Positions 22,480 through 30,804 of a DNA stretch of 64,000 bases are shown here, in pieces. A program made the translations under genes and the position numbers. The DNA is taken from the NCBI GenBank assembly GCA_020975725.1, contig QXJR01000006.1:744001-808000 (forward strand), in the 5' to 3' direction. Position 1 is the first letter of the stretch. Each line of letters starts with the position of its first letter. The notes under the pieces were generated by a model. The model did no database searches, was not told the DNA's origin, and saw only the letters and a program-made list of their open reading frames with translations. The stretch is from Picocystis sp. L7 (taxonomy: Eukaryota; Chlorophyta; Picocystophyceae; Picocystales; Picocystaceae).

Positions 22480-22919
22480 ATGGGCGGCGCAGAAGTCATA
22501 GCCCAGAATACAATCAACGGAGTTCAGGAGGGTGATGCCAAAAGGGGACCCAGGCTACAAATGTATCTAACTGGATCCTGGCATTTATGATCTGTGCTTG
22601 GTGGGTGTTTTCTCCCACTGCACATTCAAAATCAAAGTATTCTGTGGTATATTGCCAGGTCTCACCATTGGTGTCTCTAGTCCGTAGTTTGTCAAATATT
22701 GGAACACTTAAAAAGCTGAAGGAAGCGAAAGTGTCAAAGTAGGCTTTGGTACTGACCAAAGAGTCACTTGTACCAGAGAAAGCCGCTGCTGTGAGGAATT
22801 CTAGGCGAGGACCTGAACGGGTCGCACGCAGGCTCACTGTTTTTCCACGAAATCTGTTCTGGAGAGGTCCTTCCTCTCCCGCTCCATACTAGCAGCCTGG
22901 TCTGTTGGTTGGAGCTTAC

Positions 22920-24158
22920 TTAGTTTTTTGGCTTGAAAATGGTAGATGCTGTGCACCTTGTGGTATCATGGCCGTAAGAGTGACACTTTTGGCAAAGACC
23001 ATTCTGCATGCACAGTTGCTGGAGCTCTGGACTTAAAAGATCCGTGACCGCGGAACGGTTTGCTGCCAGATGTTTTTGGGTATTGATTATATCACCCTGT
23101 TGCTGCTTGGTGAGCTGCCTAAACGGCTTACGCTGGCGATTGGAAGGCTCAAACCCCTTCTCAACTCTGTTGGAAGGTTTACTTTTCGGCTTTGTAGGTA
23201 GGGAAGCTACCTGCCCTGGACTATCGGCCATTTTTTCTCGCTTGGTGCGGAGGAGCTGTTGAGCTTTGAAATCAGCATCAAGCTTCATGGCAAGTGCTGC
23301 CATTCCATCCAGTGACAAATCAGGAGTCTTCCCAAGTTCAATCAGCAACTCATGATGTTTACTGATGCTTCTTTGGATAGGTATTTTCAGGGCCATACGA
23401 AATCGTTCGGCCAGGGTCTGTCCATCAATATGAAAGCATTGTGGATCCTTCGAGTCATTAATGACGAAGGTCAGCCTTCGAATACGGTTGAGCAACTGGA
23501 TCGGTGTCTCGTCCATTCTTTGTCGTGCCAAGCGAAACTCATTCAAAGCTTGGGGACCAGGGTCACGGGTGTGATATGCTTTCTTGAGGAGGCCATAGAG
23601 ATCATCAATGGTCCTCAAAGCATCCCGATCCTCCTTAATCCTATGACGAACCATCGAAGCCGCTGATCCTGTCAAAGTATCAATGGCGAACACAAGTTGT
23701 GCCCCGGGGTCCTTTGTAAAGGAGACAACCCAGCAAAGCACTTCATCCCACCAGTATGTTAATGCATATGGATTCTCGATGCAATCGTCACCTGAGAACT
23801 CAATGGGCCGTTTGATGGAGGTGCGAGCGAGACTCACTCTTTCTCCAAGCTCCCTATAGAGCGCCACTTGCGGATCGTTTTTCGATCGTGGCTCGTCGGG
23901 TTCAACCTCCGAGTGAACTTCCCGATGCGGCGTTGGGATTCCGTCAAGCACCACTGAAGGTGGGGCTTGTTCCAAGCGTCCAAGCCTTTCGAAAACTTGA
24001 GGCAATGAACTCAATTGTCTTGTGAGTCCTTGGACTTGTGCCATGAGAGTTTCCATGTTGTTTTCTTGGGGTGTAGCTTCTTGCACGGGTTCATTAGGCT
24101 GATCCATTGTGTTGAGGTGGCAACTTTCACTAATGCTTTGTCCTAAACAAAAGTCCAC
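22920..24158 (-). CDS. Gypsy-A gag-like protein
   Basis: About 400 residues, running up to the protease/pol region. It has an N-terminal coiled-coil-prone part, a central capsid-like segment (DDLYGLLKKAYHTRDPGPQA) typical of the Gypsy retrotransposon gag fold, a basic linker, and a C-terminal zinc-knuckle-like motif (CQKCHSYGHDTTRC). Fossil element part. A poly-T run (about 24247-24262, plus strand) lies in its leader. Confidence 0.75.
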   Translation of the reverse strand: MDFCLGQSISESCHLNTMDQPNEPVQEATPQENNMETLMAQVQGLTRQLSSLPQVFERLGRLEQAPPSVVLDGIPTPHREVHSEVEPDEPRSKNDPQVALYRELGERVSLARTSIKRPIEFSGDDCIENPYALTYWWDEVLCWVVSFTKDPGAQLVFAIDTLTGSAASMVRHRIKEDRDALRTIDDLYGLLKKAYHTRDPGPQALNEFRLARQRMDETPIQLLNRIRRLTFVINDSKDPQCFHIDGQTLAERFRMALKIPIQRSISKHHELLIELGKTPDLSLDGMAALAMKLDADFKAQQLLRTKREKMADSPGQVASLPTKPKSKPSNRVEKGFEPSNRQRKPFRQLTKQQQGDIINTQKHLAANRSAVTDLLSPELQQLCMQNGLCQKCHSYGHDTTRCTASTIFKPKN

Positions 24159-24452
24159 GTGAAAGAACCAGCCACTTAACTGTTAAAAGTTAAGCAGAAT
24201 CAAAGAGTCAGATCTCAATCGAGTTCTAGGAGGTATCTAGATCTGATTTTTTTTTTTTTTTTGAGTGCTTGCGGTTTGTTGAACGCGAGTTCTTCCAACT
24301 CAAAGCGCACTGCAACAAGGTGGTGAAGTCAAACTACCCTCTTTATCAAGGTAGAAGACCTTGGAAATTAGGCGATTCGCTTTCTTCAAGTCTTCGAAAC
24401 TCCGAGAGCCAATGGTCACGAAACCCTAGCTTCGTGGTCCTCTTCTAGACTT

Positions 24453-24808
24453 TGTTCCACTCTCGACCTTTGGAGGACAAGAAAAGTGGTCGTATACACT
24501 TGGTCCCACGAGGCGAGGTGGGATAAACTCGGATGCTTGGTGAAAAACGGCTCCTTGAGTACTCCAATGATGCCCGGACGCGGATGACGTGAGGACGGCA
24601 CGTGGCTCGGAGGCCTTGAGTAGGACTTGTTCGTTAAAAAGACCTGTGGCTCCTCTCTATGGTGCATCAAGGTCATTCTCTGCGGTACGTGTCCAAAAGG
24701 TACAATTAGTACTCTTATATGAGGACTATATGTCTGCATTTATACATGTACTGTCGAGGAAGGAAAAAACACTCCTCCATGGGGAGGGTGACCTAGGAAA
24801 GTGTAACA
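24453..24808 (-). repeat. Gypsy-A 5' LTR
   Basis: 356 bp, the partner of 17441-17798, followed on the right by unrelated sequence starting CTATCTTGG. Confidence 0.9.
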
Positions 24809-26032
24809 CTATCTTGGATAGGCAAGTGCCATTTTTGTATTGCTCTAGAGAACACGTACCTATAAGTTGTTGTGAAATCCAAGGCTTATCTTCAAACACA
24901 AAACAAAACATGAATGGTCTCTCTAGGAACATTGATTTGAGGTGGCGGTATCCTTTGTGCGAAGAATATTATTACAAAGGCACACTTGACGCAAAGGACG
25001 GTAGTTGGTTGCATTGTTCCTATCTTGGGCGTGGTAGGAAAGTGCCCGAAGGAACTAAAGACGCTATCTATTTTACAAGTGGCACTTGCTTCTAGCCCCC
25101 TCCAAGCATTTGGTCGAAACCTACAAGCATTTTTCAATTAAAGTTTCAAGCTCTCCTTGCCGCTTCAAAATAGAATACCATATCCAAGGTTGAGTCAATA
25201 TCTCCGTTGGAGAAGGGACTACGAGCAAAATTTTGTTGCAATAGTGGCACTTGATACTCAAGTCGTATTCTAGATACTTCGAAGGATGTGTAGATGGCGG
25301 CAAGTTCCGCAAACAACCATTCCATCCACGGAAGGAAGGTGCCGAAAATTTCACCATAGCTCGTGAACGCTGATCGTTGCGCAAAAACGTTGTTGATGCC
25401 TACGACAAACGAAATAAGGCGAGATTGATAGCAACAACGGATAGTTCATTAAGTAACAAATATTACATGCGCATAAGGCATGCTAGTGCATACCTTGAAT
25501 TGTGAAAGAGTAGTATGAAGCATAAGGCAACGCAACTTCACCTTTTGTAATTTGAGGGCTTGGCGAAAACCGTTGTAAACGTGAACGAGTAATCAACCAA
25601 GTGTATATCAGCCAACCAAATTGGCAGGTGGTTGTCATATAAAAATGGTGATACATTTTCTATTCCCTGGTCCATTTCGCGACGAGAGGCTGGAGGAGGG
25701 TTCATGGGAGGAACCATGGGATTCAATCTCTTCTACACCTCAACCGAGTGCATGCCAACATTTTTGATAGCGTCGATTTTGACCGTTTTCGACCAAATAC
25801 GGTATATGCTTGCAAGTCTGAGCATACTTACAACTTTTTTCTTTCACTACGGAGGATAATTCACACGATGTACGAAGCGTGGACGCACGTGCTTCATGAG
25901 CATGGACGTGGTGGAAAAAGGCATCCGATGTGTAAGCGGCATTTGGGTTGTTTTTTTTACGACGTGACCCGCAATGTACGACTGGAAAGATCATCCATTG
26001 CATGAGTTCCGAGTGTGGTTTTTCGGCGATCG
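24809..26032. other. Upstream region of the HPPK-DHPS gene; no supportable gene
   Basis: Short open frames only. It does not continue Copia-2 even though Copia-2 lies on the other side of Gypsy-A. The last few hundred bases presumably hold the promoter and 5' UTR of the HPPK-DHPS gene. Confidence 0.45.
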
Positions 26033-27859
26033 ATGTCGCTCTCCACACGGTCGTGTGAATTCAACTCGCATGCATCTTCGCATGCACTGCAAGGAGCTCG
26101 TTTCCAAGCACATCAACCAAATGGACGAAGAAGCAGGCCCAGCAAAATGCACCTGCAACTCGTGGTTCGTCACGTTTCGCATTCCCCTCCCTCGAGAAGA
26201 AACTCTTCTCAGCTGCATGTGTCTTGGCTCTCTTTGTGCATCCATCGTACTGGAAATTGGTGTGGTGGCATGGCATGGCGCAATCCGACGCTTGTGGAGG
26301 TGGCCATCGCGTTGGGCGGCAACGTAGGATCTCCTCTCGTTGCATTCGAATCTGCACTGGCAGGATTGGAACGCAAGGGGGTGCTGCACGTGTCCCACAC
26401 GTCCTCGTTGTACCGTTCCAAACCTGTAGGACAAGTGCTGGACCAACCGATCTTCCTCAATGCTGCAGTGAGAGCCACCACGTCGTTGGATCCGCATGCG
26501 CTGATGCGAGAGCTGCAAGCGGAAGAAGATGAAGCCAGGAGGACGAGAGACGGACCCATCGGAGGTCCAAGAACCCTGGATCTCGACCTGGTCTTCTATG
26601 GGAACCACAACCTGGTGCAAGGAGAACCGAAGGATGGACCAGGAAAATGGATCCATGTGCCACATCCCAGATGGAAAGAGAGAGAATTCGTGCTTGCACC
26701 ACTCGCAGAACTTCTTGAAAAAGGAGAAGACGGATCAGAAAGATGTCAGGAAAGCCAGGAAAGGACTTGTGCGAAGATGTTGGGCAGGGCCAAGAGGCGA
26801 TGGATGGAGCTCGGAGGAGAGAAGCTTTTGCGAGAAAAAGATGCCCCCTTGCGCCGCGTGTGTGCCATGAAGACCCCCAGATGTGGAGATGGCTACGGAG
26901 ATGTGCACCCGGTGCAGAATTCCAGCATCGGAGGAGATGCACACACCCTCTACGCACCAGGAGCACGCACGATGGTCATGGGCATACTGAACCTGACTCC
27001 GGATTCTTTTAGCGATGGTTCGTCAAGAGCCATGGAACCACAACATGTTCTAGACAATGCGAGACGTATGGTGGAAGCCGGAGCAGATATTCTGGACCTA
27101 GGCGCACAATCCACCCGACCAGGATCACAACCAATCGATGCAGAAGAGGAACTCCAAAGGTTGATGCCTGCGCTTGACAGGGTTCTGCACGACGAAGAAT
27201 TGAAAGGAGTGCCTATATCTGTAGATACCTTCCTAGCACAGGTGGCCAGGACGGCCTGCGATGCAGGCGCACACATTATCAACGATGTTGGTGGGGGTGC
27301 ACTAGACCCACTGGACCCCCTGCTAGCAACCGATTTGCGCAATCAAGACCAGGATGCGCCTTTGCCATCATCAATGTGGGAAGCAGTAGCACAAGCGGAG
27401 AATTGCCCTGCTTACGTGATGACTCATTCACGTAGCTATCCATCTCGCATGATGCAGGACCAGCGTGCCCTTCACTACGAGATGAAGGCCGAAGGGCCAA
27501 CACCAGTGGTGGGAGAGGCACTGGTACGCAAGGTGCACTCAGCTCTCAAAGGAAAGCTGTATCCCTGGCGTATGCTTTGGGATCCTGGTTTCGGTTTTGC
27601 GAAAGATTCCGACACCAACCTTGCCCTCCTCAGGAACCTAGGCCACATACGGAAGCACATGGAAGGTAGCAAGCCCTTGCAAAATGCACCAATGCTGGTG
27701 GGAGTATCAAGGAAGGCCTTCCTTGGGAAAATAACAGGCTTGACCAATCCTAAAGATCGCGACTTGGCTTCGCATGCAGCACTAGTTGCTTGCGTAGCAG
27801 GGGGGCAGATATTGTGCGCGTTCATGATGTGCGGGGGGCTTGGGCCGCTTCTAGGGTAG
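26033..27859 (+). CDS. HPPK-DHPS: Bifunctional HPPK-DHPS folate enzyme, reading frame shifted near its end
   Basis: The first ATG is at 26033; a second at 26147 opens a basic, Ser/His-rich leader that could be a mitochondrial targeting peptide, as in plants. HPPK (6-hydroxymethyl-dihydropterin pyrophosphokinase) starts near VAIALGGNVGSP and carries GGPRTLDLDLVFYG and HPRWKEREFVLAPLAEL. DHPS (dihydropteroate synthase) follows from about 26.97 kb: VMGILNLTPDSFSDGSS, GAQSTRPGSQPI, ISVDTF, GAHIINDVGGG, WDPGFGFAKD, VGVSRKAFLG. Together they make dihydropteroate for folate. After a run of six G at 27799-27804 the annotated frame ends in an atypical tail. The other frame continues to a stop at 27898-27900 and encodes the conserved DHPS end (GADIVRVHDV, then SRVADAVWKG). 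The gene therefore has a one-base deficit in the G run, through real mutation or consensus error. No introns. Confidence 0.93.
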   Translation: MSLSTRSCEFNSHASSHALQGARFQAHQPNGRRSRPSKMHLQLVVRHVSHSPPSRRNSSQLHVSWLSLCIHRTGNWCGGMAWRNPTLVEVAIALGGNVGSPLVAFESALAGLERKGVLHVSHTSSLYRSKPVGQVLDQPIFLNAAVRATTSLDPHALMRELQAEEDEARRTRDGPIGGPRTLDLDLVFYGNHNLVQGEPKDGPGKWIHVPHPRWKEREFVLAPLAELLEKGEDGSERCQESQERTCAKMLGRAKRRWMELGGEKLLREKDAPLRRVCAMKTPRCGDGYGDVHPVQNSSIGGDAHTLYAPGARTMVMGILNLTPDSFSDGSSRAMEPQHVLDNARRMVEAGADILDLGAQSTRPGSQPIDAEEELQRLMPALDRVLHDEELKGVPISVDTFLAQVARTACDAGAHIINDVGGGALDPLDPLLATDLRNQDQDAPLPSSMWEAVAQAENCPAYVMTHSRSYPSRMMQDQRALHYEMKAEGPTPVVGEALVRKVHSALKGKLYPWRMLWDPGFGFAKDSDTNLALLRNLGHIRKHMEGSKPLQNAPMLVGVSRKAFLGKITGLTNPKDRDLASHAALVACVAGGQILCAFMMCGGLGPLLG

Positions 27860-27900
27860 CTGACGCAGTGTGGAAAGGAGAAACCAATATCTTAAAATGA

Positions 27901-28382
27901 AACGTCGAAATGATAACTCAATAACCTGGAAGAATTCTTGCCATGATTGGCTCTATCTAGGCTTCTTTATCCAGCATTGCATCTTGCAAACACTATCTTT
28001 GCAGCCTGCAAGCATGCAAGGAGGATTTCACACCAAATATTGCATGCAATGTAACAAGCCTCAAATTTTGCACATGGTAGAAATTGGCTACGGGGCATCG
28101 TGCTACATCATGCTCAGGACTTTTTCAACGTGAAACTTGTTGACTTAACAACTTGAGGAATCAGCTGTTTAACATTAGCAAAAACACTCGAGTCGAAAAA
28201 GGCAACTCCTTGGGGTACCCCTTGGTTGTATGAAGCAGTGCAGAACTGCAGATGAGACCTGAACCTTCCTCTGAAAAGGGAGAGCTGGGACGATCTTGGG
28301 CCTAAGGAGACAGCGGCAGAAGGCAGATACACCCATTCGCGGGGCAATCCATGGCTACACCTGTCGTCCGCATGGTGCCTTG
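27901..28382. other. Spacer between two convergent genes
   Basis: 3' flanks of the HPPK-DHPS gene (plus) and the Alfin-like gene (minus). Nothing further recognised. Confidence 0.5.
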
Positions 28383-29547
28383 TCATTGATTCAGCAGCGA
28401 CATGTGCCCGTTGTCAATGATTTCCATTAGATCTAAATCTTCTATTTCTCCAGAGGTATACTGTATGGTGGCGTTTCTTTCTTTGACGTCTAGCCTGGCA
28501 ATCTCCACCAGGTACCACAGGTTGTCATCTGGCCAGTACAATTCGGCTTGTCTTCCCACCAGCTGCGGTGTAATGTCAGAGACTCTCAACAACCTACCCG
28601 ATGCCAAAGGGGTGTCTGCAGCCTGTGCAGGTGGTGGTTCTGGCGCGCCAGCAGTTGCATTGGTTTGTTTCCTCTTCTTTCCGGTTCCTGATTTGTTGGG
28701 CACGTGTCCAGTAACAGTTTCGTAGAGTGTGGGGTATTGATTCAGCATTCTGAACAGTTTCTCTCGTCCCTGTCGGTCCATCTTGGCCCCGTAGAAGAAA
28801 GCCACGGAGAGCAGCCAGCAATCGCTGTGTACAGCTACCAGAGCCAGCCAATCCTTGCGATGCATTCCATCTCTGGCAAAATTGATGCCAAGCACTGGTT
28901 TTGGCAGCTCAAGCGGGACCTGTTTCGCATTTCCACGCGTCAGTTGTTTTCTTTTCTATCCCATCTTATTCCTTCCATCGCTTCCCGAGTCGAGATGTTT
29001 GCGTCGTTTTCGTTTCCCTCCTTTTCCTTCCTCGTAGGTCGGCTCACCTCTTCGGCTGGCAAGCCCACTTCCCAGCTACCGTCTGGATGTCCATATAGGC
29101 ACAAGTTTTCTTTCTCTGGATCGCATGCGTTGTACAACTTGTCGCTTTCTGTCGTATGCGTCGTACGTCGTATGGTTTTTCGTTCCGATTCGTCCGGTCA
29201 GCGTCTTTCCTTGGTTTCGTCTTTCGTCGCAAGTGTACGCTTGCATGCAAACGCCGTATGTGTCTCACACGGATCTTTCATCTTCCAAGCACGACGAAGT
29301 CCACAGGTCACGCTTCCTCGTCGATCTTCCTTTCCGCTTCGAGCCTTTCCACGCTTCTCTCGAACGTTCCTCCAAACGTCCCAGCATCTGTGTGGTCTTC
29401 TTCTCGTTTCCACCGTTCTCACGCGACGTTACGTAGGCTTCGAGGCGCACCTTTGGTGATGGCACGCATCAACCCTTCCCTTCTCTTGCTGCAATCGTCG
29501 AAGATCTCGTCCAACGTGCGCGGATGTTCCGCCATGGCCACGTCCAT
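28383..29547 (-). CDS. Alfin-like chromatin protein with C-terminal Tudor-like domain, three exons
   Basis: Exons on the minus strand: 29547-29451, 29148-29048 and 28919-28383. Introns of 302 nt (GTGCGC to CAG) and 128 nt (GTGAGC to CAG) give a 735-nt coding sequence, 244 residues, fully in frame. Exon 1 encodes [19 protein letters not shown], exon 2 [20 protein letters not shown], exon 3 [20 protein letters not shown] and later LYETVTG. These are the successive blocks of the Alfin N-terminal domain of plant Alfin-like proteins. Plant members end in a PHD finger that reads H3K4 methylation. Here no PHD is seen; instead a segment ([16 protein letters not shown], then [13 protein letters not shown]) resembles a Tudor domain. 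Predicted nuclear. The start could be 29547 or 29535 (both ATG). A CT/GA tandem repeat lies just upstream. Confidence 0.85.
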
Positions 29548-29604
29548 GCAACCGAACCACACCCTTCCAAACACACCCACAGGCACTCGTCCACCCCCTC
29601 CCTC

Positions 29605-29821
29605 CCTCTCTCTCTCTCCCAGTCGCAGTCCCTCAGAACCTCTCTCTCTGTCCCACTCGCAGTCCCTCAGAACCTCCCTCCCTCTCTCTCCCACTGGCAG
29701 TCCCTCAGAACCTCTCTCTCTCTCTCCCACTCGCAGTCCCTCAGAACCTCTCTCTCTCTCTCCCACTCGCAGTCCCTCAGAACCTCCCTCTCTCTCTCTC
29801 CCACTCGCAGTCCCTCAGAAC
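29605..29821. repeat. Tandem repeat of about 36 bp, six units
   Basis: Units consist of a CT-rich run followed by CCCACTCGCAGTCCCTCAGAAC, repeated about six times with small length changes in the CT run. It lies 60-275 bp upstream of the Alfin-like ATG, so probably in its promoter or 5' UTR, where it reads as GA-rich on the coding strand. Confidence 0.85.
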
Positions 29822-29878
29822 CCAGTTCCTCCAACGCCGCCTGTTAACCTTGCGGTTAAACAGCAGATCCTTTCAACA
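29818..29878 (-). repeat. Hairpin-containing 55-bp block (copy 2, upstream of the Alfin-like gene)
   Basis: Plus strand reads CCTCCAACGCCGCCTGTTAA then CCTTGCGGTTAAACAGCAGA and ends CCTTTCAACA: the inverted copy of the outer edge of the Copia-2 LTR, without the rest of that LTR. It sits about 270 bp upstream of the Alfin-like start. Confidence 0.75.
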
Positions 29879-30804
29879 TTCTTGCCCGGCTTACGTTCCC
29901 ACGAATGGCGGAGAGATAAGAAGCATAGGATGTACAACGAAAGACGAGCCACCAAGTTTATCGGAGAATGTCCTAGATCGGATACCAGTTAACATTCAAG
30001 AAGCAAGGGATATCTATAGGCGAAACGACTTAGACGAACATTCCAATATATTTGAATTAGAAATTCGTGTGCAGCATGGTTTACTCTTCCCTTCGATCGA
30101 TAGTTGCCACTGAAACCGGCGGTGTTGGTAGGAAAAGCATTTCATTTAGCACGTCAACAAGGGGCTTGCTACGTAAGACATTCAAATGTTTTTTAGAGAT
30201 TGCACACAGGGTGCATATCATGCAACAAGAACTTTCCGGCAGGAGTAAACTTCGGTCGTGTGTCTGTTGATGTTCTCTTCTGAAGATTGAAGGACTCTGA
30301 GTGAACATATCTGGTATCGAAAGGAAGTTTGGCAAAGTACCTTAGGGTAGTGCATCAACATCCTAGAATCGGCGAAGCCCTAGTTTCTAAGTGGTATAGT
30401 TCCCGCACAATTTTCAATCTCTACTCAAGGAAATCTCTATCATGAACGGGCCTTGTCTACAATAATCAGAAGCCAAGTTTCTACGTGAACTTAGTATTGG
30501 GAAAGATTTTGCTTCTTTTCCCTGGAGTAAAAGAGATGACACTTCAAATCGTTACCAATTCCTGCTCCGAAAATAGTATTGTGCACACTTCTTATCTGAA
30601 GTCGGATGCTTTTGCCTAGCAAACATTTAAACCTGGTGGTGCATGAGGTTTAGAGGACCAGACAATTGTGCAAGGTTCACTAGGATGCTACTTGTTCAAG
30701 GGGCTGCATCATGGCTGTAGGATTTTACAGCACATAGAGTAAATTTTGGTCAAGTGCTCCTTGATCAAATTCATAATACATGATGCCACTTTTAGTAAAG
30801 AATC
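29879..30804. other. Intergenic region, no supportable gene
   Basis: Upstream of the Alfin-like gene and downstream of the fusion gene. Short open frames show no recognisable motifs. Confidence 0.45.

Larger units (their letters stand above)
17441..24808 (-). mobile_element. Gypsy-A LTR retrotransposon carrying a DNA methyltransferase domain
   Basis: A 7.37-kb Ty3/gypsy element on the minus strand with LTRs of about 357 bp at 17441-17798 and 24453-24808. Both begin TGTTCCACTC and end AAAGTGTAACA. Order leftwards from the right LTR: gag (about 24.16-22.92 kb), protease region, RT, RNase H, methyltransferase domain, integrase, a Tudor/chromo-like tail. The LTRs differ at about a dozen sites (roughly 3-4%), so it is of intermediate age. 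It looks broken in only about two or three places. The outer flanks (CGGTG on the left, CTATC on the right) do not match: the left lies in Copia-2 and the right does not. The insertion therefore lost its duplication or the locus was rearranged. Confidence 0.92.

Noticed and set aside
24247-24262. Poly-T run as a retrogene or LINE poly-A tail
   Set aside because: It lies inside Gypsy-A between the 5' LTR and gag, with no sign of a separate insertion.
26033-27900. Bacterial contamination suggested by the folate gene
   Set aside because: HPPK-DHPS fusion with a leader-like N-terminus is normal in plants and algae, and the neighbour is a spliced Alfin-like gene.
29605-29821. CRISPR-like array
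   Set aside because: The units have no unique spacers. It is a eukaryotic tandem repeat.
28704-29992. Long plus-strand open frames rich in Ser/Phe/Leu
   Set aside because: They lie antisense to the Alfin-like gene and its tandem repeat. The minus strand has conserved protein blocks and consistent splice sites.
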